Counted from the first letter of the stretch, positions 43,974 to 53,354 are shown. The stretch: 64,000 nt of DNA from Thaumasiovibrio sp047250365 (GCF_047250365.1 NZ_JBLBVL010000002.1:248001-312000), one strand, 5' to 3'. The notes: a model not told the origin generated them from the letters alone. Made by a program: numbers and translations.

Positions 43974-46100
43974 TCAGCTTTCTGATGATTCGTCTTGCGC
44001 TGGCGCAGCAGGGTTTAATTCTGCTTGAGCTTCTTTCATGCTCAAACGGATACGACCCTGACGGTCAATTTCAAGTACTTTAATTTGTACTTCCTGACCC
44101 ATTTGTAGGTGATCAGATACTTTCTCAATACGCTTATCAGAGATTTGAGAAATGTGTACTAGACCCTCTTTTGCACCAATAACAGAAACGAATGCACCGA
44201 AGTCGACGATACGCATTACTTTACCAGTATAGATGCGGCCAACCTCAACTTCTGCAGTAATTTCTTCGATACGGCGGATAGCTTCTTTCGCAGCGGTTCC
44301 TTCGGTTGCAGCGATCTTAATTGTACCGTCGTCTTCCAACTCGATAGTTGTGCCCGTCTCTTCAGTCAGCGCACGAATAACCGCACCACCTTTACCGATA
44401 ACATCTTTGATCTTCTCTGGGTTGATCTTCATCGTATGAATACGTGGCGCAAACTCAGAGATATCATCACGGTGTGAACCGATCGCTTCATCCATTACGG
44501 TTAGGATGTGTAGACGTGCACCTTTAGCTTGGCTCAGTGCAATATCCATGATCTCTTTGGTAATCCCTTCGATCTTGATATCCATCTGTAGTGCAGTAAT
44601 ACCGTCTTCAGTACCCGCCACTTTAAAGTCCATGTCACCTAGGTGGTCTTCGTCACCCAAGATGTCAGAAAGAACAACGAAGTCATCGCCTTCTTTCACA
44701 AGACCCATTGCGATACCCGCAACAGAGGCTTTAATTGGCACACCTGCATCCATAAGAGCAAGCGATGTACCACATACCGAAGCCATTGATGATGAACCGT
44801 TAGACTCTGTGATTTCAGAAACAACACGAACTGTGTACGGGAATTCATCAACAGAAGGCATTACTGCTGCAATACCACGCTTCGCCAACTTACCGTGACC
44901 GATTTCACGACGCTTAGGAGAACCAACAAAGCCAGTCTCACCAACACAGTATGGAGGGAAGTTATAATGCAGTAGGAAGTGATCTTTACGCTCACCCGTC
45001 AACTCATCAATGATCTGTGCATCACGCTGAGTACCTAGCGTTGCAGTTACAATCGCCTGTGTTTCACCACGCGTAAATAGTGAAGAACCGTGGGTACGTG
45101 GAAGAACACCAGTACGTACGTCTAGCGCACGAACCATGTCTTTTTCACGGCCATCGATACGTGGGTTACCCGCAATAATGCGACCACGAACAACGTTCTT
45201 CTCTAGAGAGCCTAGCATGTCGCGCAGTTCAAGCTCGTTTAGCGTCTCATCTTCAGCCATTAGCGTAGCAATAACGTCAGACTTGATAGCACCAACTTGG
45301 TCGTAACGCGCCATTTTTTCAGTAATTTGGTACGCGTCAGTTAGACGTGTTTCCGCAAGCTGTGCCACTTTCGCTTTAAGCTCAGTGTTAACAGCTGGCG
45401 CTTCCCAATCCCATGCAGGGGTTGCAACTTCAGCAGCAAATTCGTTGATCGCATTGATCACGGTTTGCTGTTGATCGTGGCCGTAAACCACAGCAGCTAG
45501 CATCGTCTCTTCGCTTAGACGATCGGCTTCTGATTCAACCATCAGAACCGCGCCTTCTGTACCCGCAACAACAAGGTCTAGACGGCTGTTATCTAACTCA
45601 GTTCTGCTTGGGTTTAGAACGAACTCGTCGTTAATATAACCCACACGCGCAGCACCGATAGGGCCGTTGAATGGGATACCAGAGATAGTTAGCGCTGCAG
45701 AGGTCGCAATCATTGTTACGATGTCTGGGCTTACGTCAGGGTTAACAGACATCACCGTTGCAATAACCTGAACTTCGTTTTTAAAGTCGTTCGGGAATAG
45801 TGGACGGATTGGACGGTCGATAAGACGTGCTGTTAAAGTTTCGCCTTCAGATGGGCGACCTTCACGCTTGAAGAAACCACCTGGGATTTTACCTGCCGCG
45901 TAAGTACGCTCTTGGTAGTTCACTGTTAACGGGAAGAAGTCTTGACCTGGAGCCGCTTCTTTCTTACCAACAACAGAAACGAAGACAGATGTATCATCCA
46001 TGCTTGCCATAACAGCAGCCGTTGCTTGACGTGCGATAACGCCAGTTTCCAAAGTAACGGTATGGTTACCGTACTGGAATGTTTTTACGATAGGAGTCAC
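43974..46100 (-). CDS. pnp: Polynucleotide phosphorylase
   Basis: A 3'-5' phosphorolytic exoribonuclease of the RNA degradosome. It has 708 residues: two RNase PH domains, then a KH domain (INPEKIKDVIGKGGAVIRALTE) and an S1 domain (GKVMRIVDFGAFVSVIGAKEGLVHIS). The start is a GTG at 46100 preceded by AAGGATATC, and the N-terminus TPIVKTFQYGNHTVTLETG matches the family. The upstream leader has hairpins, as expected for the RNase III/PNPase autocontrol known in E. coli. Confidence 0.96.
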   Translation of the reverse strand: MTPIVKTFQYGNHTVTLETGVIARQATAAVMASMDDTSVFVSVVGKKEAAPGQDFFPLTVNYQERTYAAGKIPGGFFKREGRPSEGETLTARLIDRPIRPLFPNDFKNEVQVIATVMSVNPDVSPDIVTMIATSAALTISGIPFNGPIGAARVGYINDEFVLNPSRTELDNSRLDLVVAGTEGAVLMVESEADRLSEETMLAAVVYGHDQQQTVINAINEFAAEVATPAWDWEAPAVNTELKAKVAQLAETRLTDAYQITEKMARYDQVGAIKSDVIATLMAEDETLNELELRDMLGSLEKNVVRGRIIAGNPRIDGREKDMVRALDVRTGVLPRTHGSSLFTRGETQAIVTATLGTQRDAQIIDELTGERKDHFLLHYNFPPYCVGETGFVGSPKRREIGHGKLAKRGIAAVMPSVDEFPYTVRVVSEITESNGSSSMASVCGTSLALMDAGVPIKASVAGIAMGLVKEGDDFVVLSDILGDEDHLGDMDFKVAGTEDGITALQMDIKIEGITKEIMDIALSQAKGARLHILTVMDEAIGSHRDDISEFAPRIHTMKINPEKIKDVIGKGGAVIRALTEETGTTIELEDDGTIKIAATEGTAAKEAIRRIEEITAEVEVGRIYTGKVMRIVDFGAFVSVIGAKEGLVHISQISDKRIEKVSDHLQMGQEVQIKVLEIDRQGRIRLSMKEAQAELNPAAPAQDESSES

Positions 46101-46340
46101 GAGATATCCTTAATTAATGGCCCGTTGGGGCTGACAATGCATCACCAAGTTATTCACCATCGCGACTAATGAAAACACACCGTTAACGCTCGCGTTCGCG
46201 TACAAACGGGACAATAACAAAATGTTTTCAATAGCCGCGACCTTATGGTCGACAGAGACGACTGTGAATAAACACGGCACGATGCGTGTTTTTCCGTGCT
46301 GTAGTATACACCAAGCAATCGCTTCGCGTCAGCGAGATAA

Positions 46341-46369
46341 AAAAAAAGGAGCCAATCGGCTCCTTTTTT
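46341..46369 (-). terminator. Terminator after rpsO
   Basis: Read leftward, a stem of 12 bp AAAAAAGGAGCC / GGCTCCTTTTTT with a 4-base loop ends in a run of T. Read-through would reach pnp. Confidence 0.92.
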
Positions 46370-46386
46370 CTGAAATCTGATTCGAA

Positions 46387-46656
46387 TTAACGACGCAGAC
46401 CCAGACGACCAATCAGTGATTGGTAACGATCGAAGTCTTTACCCTTCAAGTAATCAAGAAGTTTACGACGGCGAGATACCATGCGTAGTAGACCACGACG
46501 GCTGTGGTGATCGCCTTTATGATTTGCGAAGTGACCTTGTAGGTGGTTAATAGAAGCAGTAAGTAGTGCTACTTGTACTTCTGGAGAACCAGTGTCGTTT
46601 TCGCCTTGAGCGTATTCAGCAACGATTGCTGCTTTAGTTTCTGCATTCAGAGACAT
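46387..46656 (-). CDS. rpsO: 30S ribosomal protein S15
   Basis: An 89-residue ribosomal protein that binds the central domain of 16S rRNA. The sequence keeps NDTGSPEVQVALLTASINHL, KGDHHSRRGLLRMVSRRRKLL and the C-terminal LIGRLGLRR. Its length equals that of the E. coli protein. It is placed between truB and pnp as usual. Confidence 0.98.
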   Translation of the reverse strand: MSLNAETKAAIVAEYAQGENDTGSPEVQVALLTASINHLQGHFANHKGDHHSRRGLLRMVSRRRKLLDYLKGKDFDRYQSLIGRLGLRR

Positions 46657-46781
46657 AATCTTTTCCTAAATGTGAAGGTGTATATTTGTGCCAGCCAATC
46701 TCTGATTCAGCCGACACCCGAGCCGCGGATTATACTTGCGCCCGACAAGGGACGCAAGGAGATTCCAGCAAGAAAGAAAAA

Positions 46782-47720
46782 TTACTGATTCGCCATTACT
46801 CGCTTCGGCGCCACCATGCCATCAGCGTTAATTTCTGCAACGCCAATAAAGTCACGCTCTTCGCCACGAGTCAAACGCACTAACGTTCCTTCTTCAGGTA
46901 AGTTTGGCGCATTAACCGCTTGGCCATTCAATGCATAGCCAGCGACAACCGGAATCAAGTTGACTTCAGGTAGATCTTGTACTGCCGTATCTGTTGGTAA
47001 CAAAAGCGGGTCAAGTAGCTCACGTGGCTGGATATCCTGCTCACGGGCCTGCTCTAATAACGCTTCTAGCTGCTCAATGGTCACCATCTTGTCGTACTCG
47101 TAACCGGATACTCCGATACGACGCAAGTAAACAACGTGTGCACCACAGCCCAACATTTCGCCTAGATCATCAACGATGGTACGGATATACGTGCCTTTCG
47201 AACAGTGTACTTCCATCTCAACTTCATCACCTTCGAAACGGAGTAACTCGATCGAATAAACGGTAATTTTACGTGACTCTCTTGGTACCTCGATACCTTC
47301 GCGTGCATATTCGTACAGCGGTTTACCCTGATACTTTAGCGCAGAGAACATCGATGGGATTTGATCCGTTTCGCCACGGAATGAAGCGATTGAACGCTCC
47401 AGCGTGCCACGATCCACTTTCACTGGACGTGTTTCAACCACCTCACCATCAGAATCAGAGGTATTGGTACGTTCGCCTAGCTTGGCAATAACGCGATAAC
47501 GCTTGTCTGAGTCGAGTAGGAATTGCGAAAACTTGGTCGACTCACCAAAACAGATCGGCAGCATCCCCGTTGCTAAAGGGTCTAGCGCACCAGTATGGCC
47601 AGCCTTTTCGGCAAAGTAGATGCGCTTTACTTTCTGTAACGCATCATTTGATGTGATGCCCGTAGGCTTATCCAGTAGGATCACCCCATCAACAGGACGA
47701 CCACGACGACGACGGCCCAT
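46782..47720 (-). CDS. truB: tRNA pseudouridine55 synthase
   Basis: Makes pseudouridine 55 in the T loop of tRNAs. It has 312 residues. GVILLDKPTGITSNDALQ, the catalytic aspartate in GHTGALDPLATGMLP (about residues 41-55) and SKGTYIRTIVDDLGE are all present. The C-terminal PUA domain ends the protein. The start overlaps the rbfA stop. Confidence 0.96.
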   Translation of the reverse strand: MGRRRRGRPVDGVILLDKPTGITSNDALQKVKRIYFAEKAGHTGALDPLATGMLPICFGESTKFSQFLLDSDKRYRVIAKLGERTNTSDSDGEVVETRPVKVDRGTLERSIASFRGETDQIPSMFSALKYQGKPLYEYAREGIEVPRESRKITVYSIELLRFEGDEVEMEVHCSKGTYIRTIVDDLGEMLGCGAHVVYLRRIGVSGYEYDKMVTIEQLEALLEQAREQDIQPRELLDPLLLPTDTAVQDLPEVNLIPVVAGYALNGQAVNAPNLPEEGTLVRLTRGEERDFIGVAEINADGMVAPKRVMANQ

Positions 47721-48112
47721 TACTCTTCTCCTGACTCATCTTCAACGTGACGCTCTTCATCATCACGTACAGCTTTAGAAACCAACGTAGAGATACGCAT
47801 ACCTTCTGTTAGCGACTCATCGTAAATGAAGTTAATTTCAGGCGTAACACGCAAACGAATACGCTTACCGAGTAGCGAGCGGATGTATGGTGCCATTTCA
47901 CGCAAGATCTCTAACGACTCTTCTGGCTTTTGATCACCAATCGTTAAAAAGGTGACGTAAACTTTGGCATAAGCCATATCTCGAGTGATATCAACAGAAG
48001 AGATCGTGGTCATCGCTAAACGATCATCACGGATTTCACGCTGCAAGATAACGGCTAGCTCTTTTTGCAGCTGTTGAGAAACACGCTGCGTACGACTAAA
48101 TTCTTTAGACAT
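47720..48112 (-). CDS. rbfA: Ribosome-binding factor A
   Basis: A 130-residue KH-fold factor needed for 30S maturation. It begins MSKEFSRTQRVSQQLQKELAVILQ and has DITRDMAYAKVYVTFL, then LRVTPEINFIYDESLTEGMRI. The acidic C-terminal tail is normal. A strong hairpin lies just upstream, between infB and rbfA. Confidence 0.96.
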   Translation of the reverse strand: MSKEFSRTQRVSQQLQKELAVILQREIRDDRLAMTTISSVDITRDMAYAKVYVTFLTIGDQKPEESLEILREMAPYIRSLLGKRIRLRVTPEINFIYDESLTEGMRISTLVSKAVRDDEERHVEDESGEE

Positions 48113-48132
48113 AATAGATTCTCATCATGAAG

Positions 48133-48158
48133 CAATGGGGGGCCAAAGCCCCCCATTG
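48133..48158 (-). promoter_or_regulatory. GC-rich hairpin between infB and rbfA
   Basis: A perfect 11-bp stem CAATGGGGGGC / GCCCCCCATTG with a 4-base loop and no T tract. It sits inside the operon about 20 bases before the rbfA start. Confidence 0.6.
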
Positions 48159-48191
48159 TATAATCAATAACCTAAGTGCTTAGCACTTGGA

Positions 48192-50924
48192 TTAGTCATC
48201 AATAGTTCGAATAACTTCGACAATCTCGAAGACTTCGATCTGGTCACCAACGCGAACATCATTGTAGTTCTTAACGCCGATACCACACTCGTAACCATTC
48301 TTAACTTCTTGTACGTCATCTTTAAAGCGACGTAGAGACTCAAGCTCACCTTCATAGATAACCACGTTTTCACGTAGTACACGAATTGGGTTGTTACGCT
48401 TAATGGTACCTTCGGTAACCATACAACCAGCGATTGCACCAAGTTTAGGCGATTTAAATACATCACGCACTTCAGCAAGACCCATGATCTCTTGCTTAAA
48501 CTCAGGAGCAAGCATACCGCTCATTGCTTGTTTAACTTCATCGATCAATTGGTAGATGATTGAGTAGTAACGAAGATCAAGATTTTCATTCTCAACAGTA
48601 CGACGTGCAGATGCATCGGCACGAACGTTGAAGCCAAGTACGATAGCATTTGAAGCCGCCGCTAGAACAGCGTCAGTTTCAGTAATACCACCAACACCTG
48701 AACCAACAATGTTCACCTTCACTTCAGCCGTTGATAGCTTACGTAGTGAATCAGCAATCGCTTCAACAGAACCTTGAACGTCCGCTTTCAGTACCACGTT
48801 CAGCTCAGCAACTTCACCTTCAGTCATGTTAGTAAACATGTTTTCCAGTTTCGCTTTCTGTTGGCGAGCCAACTTAACTTCGCGGAACTTACCTTGGCGG
48901 TAGTTTGCAACTTCACGTGCTTTACGCTCGTCACGTACAACGGTCGCTTCATCACCAGACGCAGGAACACCTGACAAACCAAGGATCTCAACTGGAATCG
49001 ATGGACCAGCTTGAGTGACTTCGTTACCAACTTCATCACGCATCGCACGTACACGGCCATATTCTTGACCACATAAAACGATATCGCCTTTGTTCAACGT
49101 ACCAGACTGAACTAGAACCGTTGCAATAGGACCACGGCCTTTGTCTAGACGAGATTCAACCACAACGCCTGTTGCCATACCTTCACGTACCGCTGTCAGT
49201 TCAAGAACTTCAGCTTGTAGAAGGATAGACTCAAGTAGACCGTCGATGTTTGTACCTTGCTTCGCAGAGATATGAACGAAGATATTCTCACCGCCCCACT
49301 CTTCAGGGATAACATCGTACTGTGCTAGCTCGTTCTTAACGTTGTCTGGGTTAGCATCTTCTTTATCAATCTTGTTTACTGCAATAATCAAAGGCACACC
49401 TGCCGCTTTCGCGTGCTGGATAGCTTCGACAGTTTGTGGCATTACACCATCATCTGCTGCAACAACAAGAACAACGATATCTGTCGCTTGTGCACCACGA
49501 GCACGCATTGCAGTAAATGCGGCGTGTCCTGGAGTATCAAGGAAGGTGATCATACCGTTGTCAGTTTCAACGTGGTATGCACCGATATGCTGCGTAATAC
49601 CACCCGCTTCGCCAGAAGCAACGTGGGCACGACGGATGTAATCCAGTGTTGATGTTTTACCATGGTCAACGTGACCCATGATCGTAACAACTGGCGCACG
49701 TGGCACAGCTTCAGCTGAACTGTCACGATCTAATAGAACGGCTTCTTCCAGTTCGTTCTCTTTGCGAAGAACAACCTTGTGGCCCATCTCTTCTGCAACC
49801 AATGCTGCGGTTTCTTGATCGATAACTTGGTTGATGGTTGCCATTGCGCCCATCTTCATCATCACTTTAACTACTTCAACGCCTTTAACCGACATTTTGT
49901 TCGCTAGTTCAGAAACAACAATGGTTTCACCAATAACAACATCGGCTTTAGCAACCTGTGCTGTCTTGTTGAAGCCGTGTTGCATTGAAGAAGGCTTCGC
50001 AATATTTTGCTTTCTACCGCGACCACGTTGGTTACGACCACCGCGGTTATCATCTTTGTCTGCTGCTTTCTTTTTCTTCTTCTTACGACGACCGCCTTCT
50101 ACTTGGCGATCAGCTTCATCTTCTGCTGCTCGAGCGTACTTAGATGTTGTCGTATGATAATCTGCTTGTTCCGTCGGTGCTTTCTCAGCTTGTGCCCAAC
50201 GTTCTTTATTTACTTCTGCCATTTTGCGTGCCTCTTCTAGCTGACGCTGACTCTCTTCTTCGGCTTTACGCTTGGCTTCCTCTTCCTGACGACGCTTAAG
50301 TTCGTCCGCTTCTTTTTTAGCCTGTTCAGCGACTTTACGAGCTGCTTCCTTTTCTGCAACTTCGCTTGGGGTTTGTTGTGGACGTTCGACTTTTTTCTCA
50401 GTCTTACGTTCTGCTTGTTCATCTGCTTCACGCTTCGCTTGCGCTTCGCGCTTTGCCATTTCTTCTGCTTTACGCTTCGCAGCTTCTTCTGCTTCACGTT
50501 TCGCAGCGTCTTCTGCTTGGCGCTTCGCGGCGTCTTCAGCTTCACGTTTCGCGGCTTCTTCTGCGGCACGTTTCGCTTCTTGTTCAGCTTTCGCTTGTTC
50601 TGCGGCGCGTTGTTCTTCCTCTAACGCGCTACGCTTCACATACGTACGTTTTTTGCGTACTTCTACCTGAACGTTCTTCTTACCACCCGCACCTGAGACA
50701 CTCAGAGTACTTCTTTTTTTACGTTGCAATGTCAGGCGAGTGGGCTCATCGCCTGATGTAGAGCCATGCTCTTTTTTAAGGTGAGCAAGCAATGCCTGCT
50801 TCTCATCTTGGCTAACAACGTCTTCAGCTTTCTTGCTAATCCCAGCATCGGATAACTGTTGAAGCAAACGCTCAACCGGGGTTTTTACCTCGTCGGCTAA
50901 TGCCTTAACTGTAACTTCTGACAT
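48192..50924 (-). CDS. infB: Translation initiation factor IF-2
   Basis: GTPase that brings fMet-tRNA to the 30S subunit. It has 910 residues from the ATG at 50924 (MSEVTVKALADEVKTPVERLL), with GGGAGGAGC upstream. The N-terminal domain is followed by a long charged, alanine-rich coiled region with eight-residue repeats, then the G domain (GHVDHGKT near residue 416, DTPGHAAF, NKIDKEDANPD) and C-terminal domains II-IV. Internal starts for a shorter IF2 isoform, known in E. coli, are possible but not resolved here. Confidence 0.97.
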   Translation of the reverse strand: MSEVTVKALADEVKTPVERLLQQLSDAGISKKAEDVVSQDEKQALLAHLKKEHGSTSGDEPTRLTLQRKKRSTLSVSGAGGKKNVQVEVRKKRTYVKRSALEEEQRAAEQAKAEQEAKRAAEEAAKREAEDAAKRQAEDAAKREAEEAAKRKAEEMAKREAQAKREADEQAERKTEKKVERPQQTPSEVAEKEAARKVAEQAKKEADELKRRQEEEAKRKAEEESQRQLEEARKMAEVNKERWAQAEKAPTEQADYHTTTSKYARAAEDEADRQVEGGRRKKKKKKAADKDDNRGGRNQRGRGRKQNIAKPSSMQHGFNKTAQVAKADVVIGETIVVSELANKMSVKGVEVVKVMMKMGAMATINQVIDQETAALVAEEMGHKVVLRKENELEEAVLLDRDSSAEAVPRAPVVTIMGHVDHGKTSTLDYIRRAHVASGEAGGITQHIGAYHVETDNGMITFLDTPGHAAFTAMRARGAQATDIVVLVVAADDGVMPQTVEAIQHAKAAGVPLIIAVNKIDKEDANPDNVKNELAQYDVIPEEWGGENIFVHISAKQGTNIDGLLESILLQAEVLELTAVREGMATGVVVESRLDKGRGPIATVLVQSGTLNKGDIVLCGQEYGRVRAMRDEVGNEVTQAGPSIPVEILGLSGVPASGDEATVVRDERKAREVANYRQGKFREVKLARQQKAKLENMFTNMTEGEVAELNVVLKADVQGSVEAIADSLRKLSTAEVKVNIVGSGVGGITETDAVLAAASNAIVLGFNVRADASARRTVENENLDLRYYSIIYQLIDEVKQAMSGMLAPEFKQEIMGLAEVRDVFKSPKLGAIAGCMVTEGTIKRNNPIRVLRENVVIYEGELESLRRFKDDVQEVKNGYECGIGVKNYNDVRVGDQIEVFEIVEVIRTIDD
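50457..50576. repeat. Five tandem 24-bp repeats inside infB
   Basis: Five consecutive 24-bp units ending in TTCGC on the + strand encode the eight-residue repeat of the type KREAEDAA in the IF2 linker. Units differ by a few bases. Such repeats are prone to length changes between strains. Confidence 0.8.
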
Positions 50925-50950
50925 GCTGCTCCTCCCTTGCTGTGTTGTAA

Positions 50951-52438
50951 TTAGGCTTCGTCGCCAAACCAACAAATATTACGTGCAGCCATGATTAACT
51001 CACCTGCGCGTTCTTGTGTCATCTCTTCAATATCCATCAACTCATCAGTTCCCTGATCGGCCAGATCTTCCAAAGTGACAACGCCTTTTGCTGCGAGTTT
51101 AAATGCTAACTCACGCTCTAAACCCTCTAGACCCAGTAGATCTTCTGCGGGTTCTGCTCCCTCTAGAACTTCCTCTTTTGCTAACGCGATGGTGGTCAAC
51201 GCTTCTTTAGCTCGAGAACGAAGTGCATCGATCAAGTCTTCATCTAGACCATCGACATCCATTAGTTCACTTACTGGTACGTAAGCAATCTCTTCAAGGG
51301 TTGTGAAGCCTTCTTCAACCAATACAGTTGCAAACTCTTCATCAATTTCTAGATACTTAACAAAAGCATCAATCGACTCTTGCGCTTCTTCCTGATGCTT
51401 CTTCTGTAGATCTTCTACTGTCATCACATTCAGTTCCCAACCCGTTAGCTGTGATGCTAAGCGAACGTTTTGACCATTTCGGCCAATCGCTTGGGCTAGA
51501 TTTTCAGACTGAACTGCAATATCCATGCTATGGCTATCTTCATCTACGATGATCGAGTCCACTTCAGCCGGCGCCATTGCATTGATCACGTATTGTGCTG
51601 GGTTTTCATCCCAAAGCACGATATCAACACGCTCGCCACCCAGTTCACCGGTAACGGCTTGAACACGGGCACCACGCATACCAACACATGCACCAACAGG
51701 GTCGATACGCTTGTCATTCGTCTTCACGGCAATCTTTGCACGCGAACCCGGATCACGAGCTGCACCCATTAGTTCGATCATCTCTTCCGCAATTTCTGGC
51801 ACTTCAATACGGAATAGTTCTTTAATCATCTCTGGCTTAGAGCGCGTCATAAACAACTGGAAGCCACGCGCTTCTGGACGCACAGCATAAAGAAGACCAC
51901 GCACACGATCACCCGGACGGAAATTCTCACGCGGTAACTGATCGTCACGCAAAATGACAGATTCAGCATTGTTACCTAGGTCAATGATCACCTGATCGCG
52001 GTTTACTTTCTTTACCACGCCGGTAATGATATCACCTTCGTTGTCAATAAACTGCTCCACCACTTGCGCACGCTCAGCTTCTCGTACTTTTTGTACAATC
52101 ACTTGCTTGGCTGTCTGAGTGGTGATGCGATCGAAGGTCACTGAATCGATTTCGTCTTCGACGTAACCACCAAGTTCGATAGTCTCATCATCGTACTGCG
52201 CAGCTTCCAACGTGATCTCTTTGGTTGGCGATTCAACTTCTTCTACCACTAACCAACGACGGAATGTTTCAAAATCACCGGTTTTACGGTCAATTTCGAC
52301 ACGGACTTCGATTTCAGCTTCATGCTTTTTCTTTGTTGCTGTCGCCAGTGCAATTTCCAACGCTTCGAAAATACGCTCACGTGGGACGGCTTTTTCATTG
52401 GATACCGCTTCTACGACAGCCAGGATTTCTTTGTTCAT
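50951..52438 (-). CDS. nusA: Transcription termination/antitermination factor NusA
   Basis: An RNA polymerase-binding factor of 495 residues. It has the N-terminal polymerase-binding domain, then the S1 domain (DIITGVVKKVNRDQVIIDLGNN), two KH domains (RIDPVGACVGMRGARVQAVTGEL and ENLAQAIGRNGQNVRLASQLTGWEL) and two C-terminal acidic repeat domains (EEGFTTLEEIAYVP and AAKGVVTLEDLADQGTDEL). It sits between rimP and infB as in all relatives. Confidence 0.97.
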   Translation of the reverse strand: MNKEILAVVEAVSNEKAVPRERIFEALEIALATATKKKHEAEIEVRVEIDRKTGDFETFRRWLVVEEVESPTKEITLEAAQYDDETIELGGYVEDEIDSVTFDRITTQTAKQVIVQKVREAERAQVVEQFIDNEGDIITGVVKKVNRDQVIIDLGNNAESVILRDDQLPRENFRPGDRVRGLLYAVRPEARGFQLFMTRSKPEMIKELFRIEVPEIAEEMIELMGAARDPGSRAKIAVKTNDKRIDPVGACVGMRGARVQAVTGELGGERVDIVLWDENPAQYVINAMAPAEVDSIIVDEDSHSMDIAVQSENLAQAIGRNGQNVRLASQLTGWELNVMTVEDLQKKHQEEAQESIDAFVKYLEIDEEFATVLVEEGFTTLEEIAYVPVSELMDVDGLDEDLIDALRSRAKEALTTIALAKEEVLEGAEPAEDLLGLEGLERELAFKLAAKGVVTLEDLADQGTDELMDIEEMTQERAGELIMAARNICWFGDEA

Positions 52439-52458
52439 ATGTAATGCTCCATACAGTC

Positions 52459-52914
52459 CTAGAAGGACGGAACCAAGTTAGCCTTGGAAATATTACTTAG
52501 TGCAAAACTCTCTTCATTACCTTCAACAGTAAGGATGATTGTTTCACCCTCAACACCAGCAATGATGCCTTTCCATTTACGACGATTATCCATCGCCATC
52601 TTAAGTACAATGCTCACTTCCTGACCAACAAACTGCTGATAGTGAGCCACTTTAAATAGTGGTCGCTCTAGCCCTGGAGAGGAGACTTCCAAGTTATAAG
52701 CAACGGTAATAGGATCTTCTACATCCATCACTGCGCTGACCTGACGACTTACCTCGGCACAGTCTTCAACTGTGATGCCATTGTCATGATCAATAAATAA
52801 ACGCAATGTTGAGTTTTCGCCAGCACGAATAAACTCTAAACCAACCAACTCATAACCGAGCGCTTCAACAGGCGCTTCAAGCAGTTCAATGAGTTGCATT
52901 TCTAAGCCTGTCAT
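52459..52914 (-). CDS. rimP: Ribosome maturation factor RimP
   Basis: A 151-residue factor that binds free 30S subunits. The motifs are APVEALGYELVGLEFIRAGENSTLRLFID, EDCAEVSRQVSAVMDVEDPI and VSSPGLERPLFKVAHYQQFVG. GGAGGG precedes the ATG. A hairpin followed by seven T ends only about 18 bases upstream of the start, so expression may be controlled by premature termination. Confidence 0.95.
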   Translation of the reverse strand: MTGLEMQLIELLEAPVEALGYELVGLEFIRAGENSTLRLFIDHDNGITVEDCAEVSRQVSAVMDVEDPITVAYNLEVSSPGLERPLFKVAHYQQFVGQEVSIVLKMAMDNRRKWKGIIAGVEGETIILTVEGNEESFALSNISKANLVPSF

Positions 52915-52931
52915 GGCTACCCTCCAGAAAC

Positions 52932-52952
52932 AAAAAAAGGGCTATAAAGCCC
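52932..52952 (-). terminator. Premature terminator immediately before rimP
   Basis: Read leftward, GGGCT-TTAT-AGCCC is followed by seven T and then the rimP Shine-Dalgarno. It is placed to attenuate the rimP-nusA-infB operon. Confidence 0.75.
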
Positions 52953-52983
52953 AGTAAAATACCTGAATGGTCTGCTTCAGATA

Positions 52984-53008
52984 ACAAAAAACCCCGAATA
53001 TCGGGGTT
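52984..53008 (-). terminator. Terminator after the tRNA pair
   Basis: Read leftward, the 8-bp stem AACCCCGA / TCGGGGTT with a 3-base loop is followed by TTTTTG. It probably ends part of the transcripts coming from secG and the tRNAs. Confidence 0.85.
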
Positions 53009-53046
53009 AATGTTACTGGACCCTGATGCCGCACTGCGACACCACA

Positions 53047-53129
53047 TAAGATAGCGCATTTCTGCATAAACAGCTATCTTACGCGAAAAGGTTGCGGTAT
53101 TTGCCGCGGATAATCATTCTATGATTATC
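53047..53129 (-). promoter_or_regulatory. Two further hairpins in the tRNA-rimP spacer
   Basis: GATAATCAT-TCT-ATGATTATC (53109-53129) is a perfect 9-bp inverted repeat just after the tRNA-fMet CCA end. TAAGATAGC / GCTATCTTA (53047-53055 with 53073-53081) is another 9-bp pair with a 17-base loop. Neither has a T tract. Confidence 0.55.
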
Positions 53130-53133
53130 GGAT

Positions 53134-53210
<77 letters not shown>

Positions 53211-53262
53211 TCCGTAGTGAGACATATCTCACTGATGTTTTAATAAAAACATCGAAAATTAA

Positions 53263-53347
53263 TGGTGCCGAGAGTGGGACTTGAACCCACACACCTTGCG
53301 GCACTAGCACCTCATGCTAGCGTGTCTACCAATTTCACCATCTCGGC
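53263..53347 (-). tRNA. leuU: tRNA-Leu (GAG)
   Basis: An 85-base class II tRNA read leftward. It begins GCCGAGATGGTGAAATTGG, has the anticodon stem-loop CTAGC-ATGAGGT-GCTAG with anticodon GAG, a long variable arm, GGGTTCAAGTCCC and an encoded CCA. The 5' end is seven bases after the secG stop, as in E. coli leuU. Confidence 0.97.
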
Positions 53348-53354
53348 ATAATCT

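Noticed and set aside
50160..50760. Several rightward ORFs opposite the infB linker
   Set aside because: They are shadows of the repetitive, biased codons of the IF2 charged region and contain only low-complexity leucine/cysteine/phenylalanine runs.
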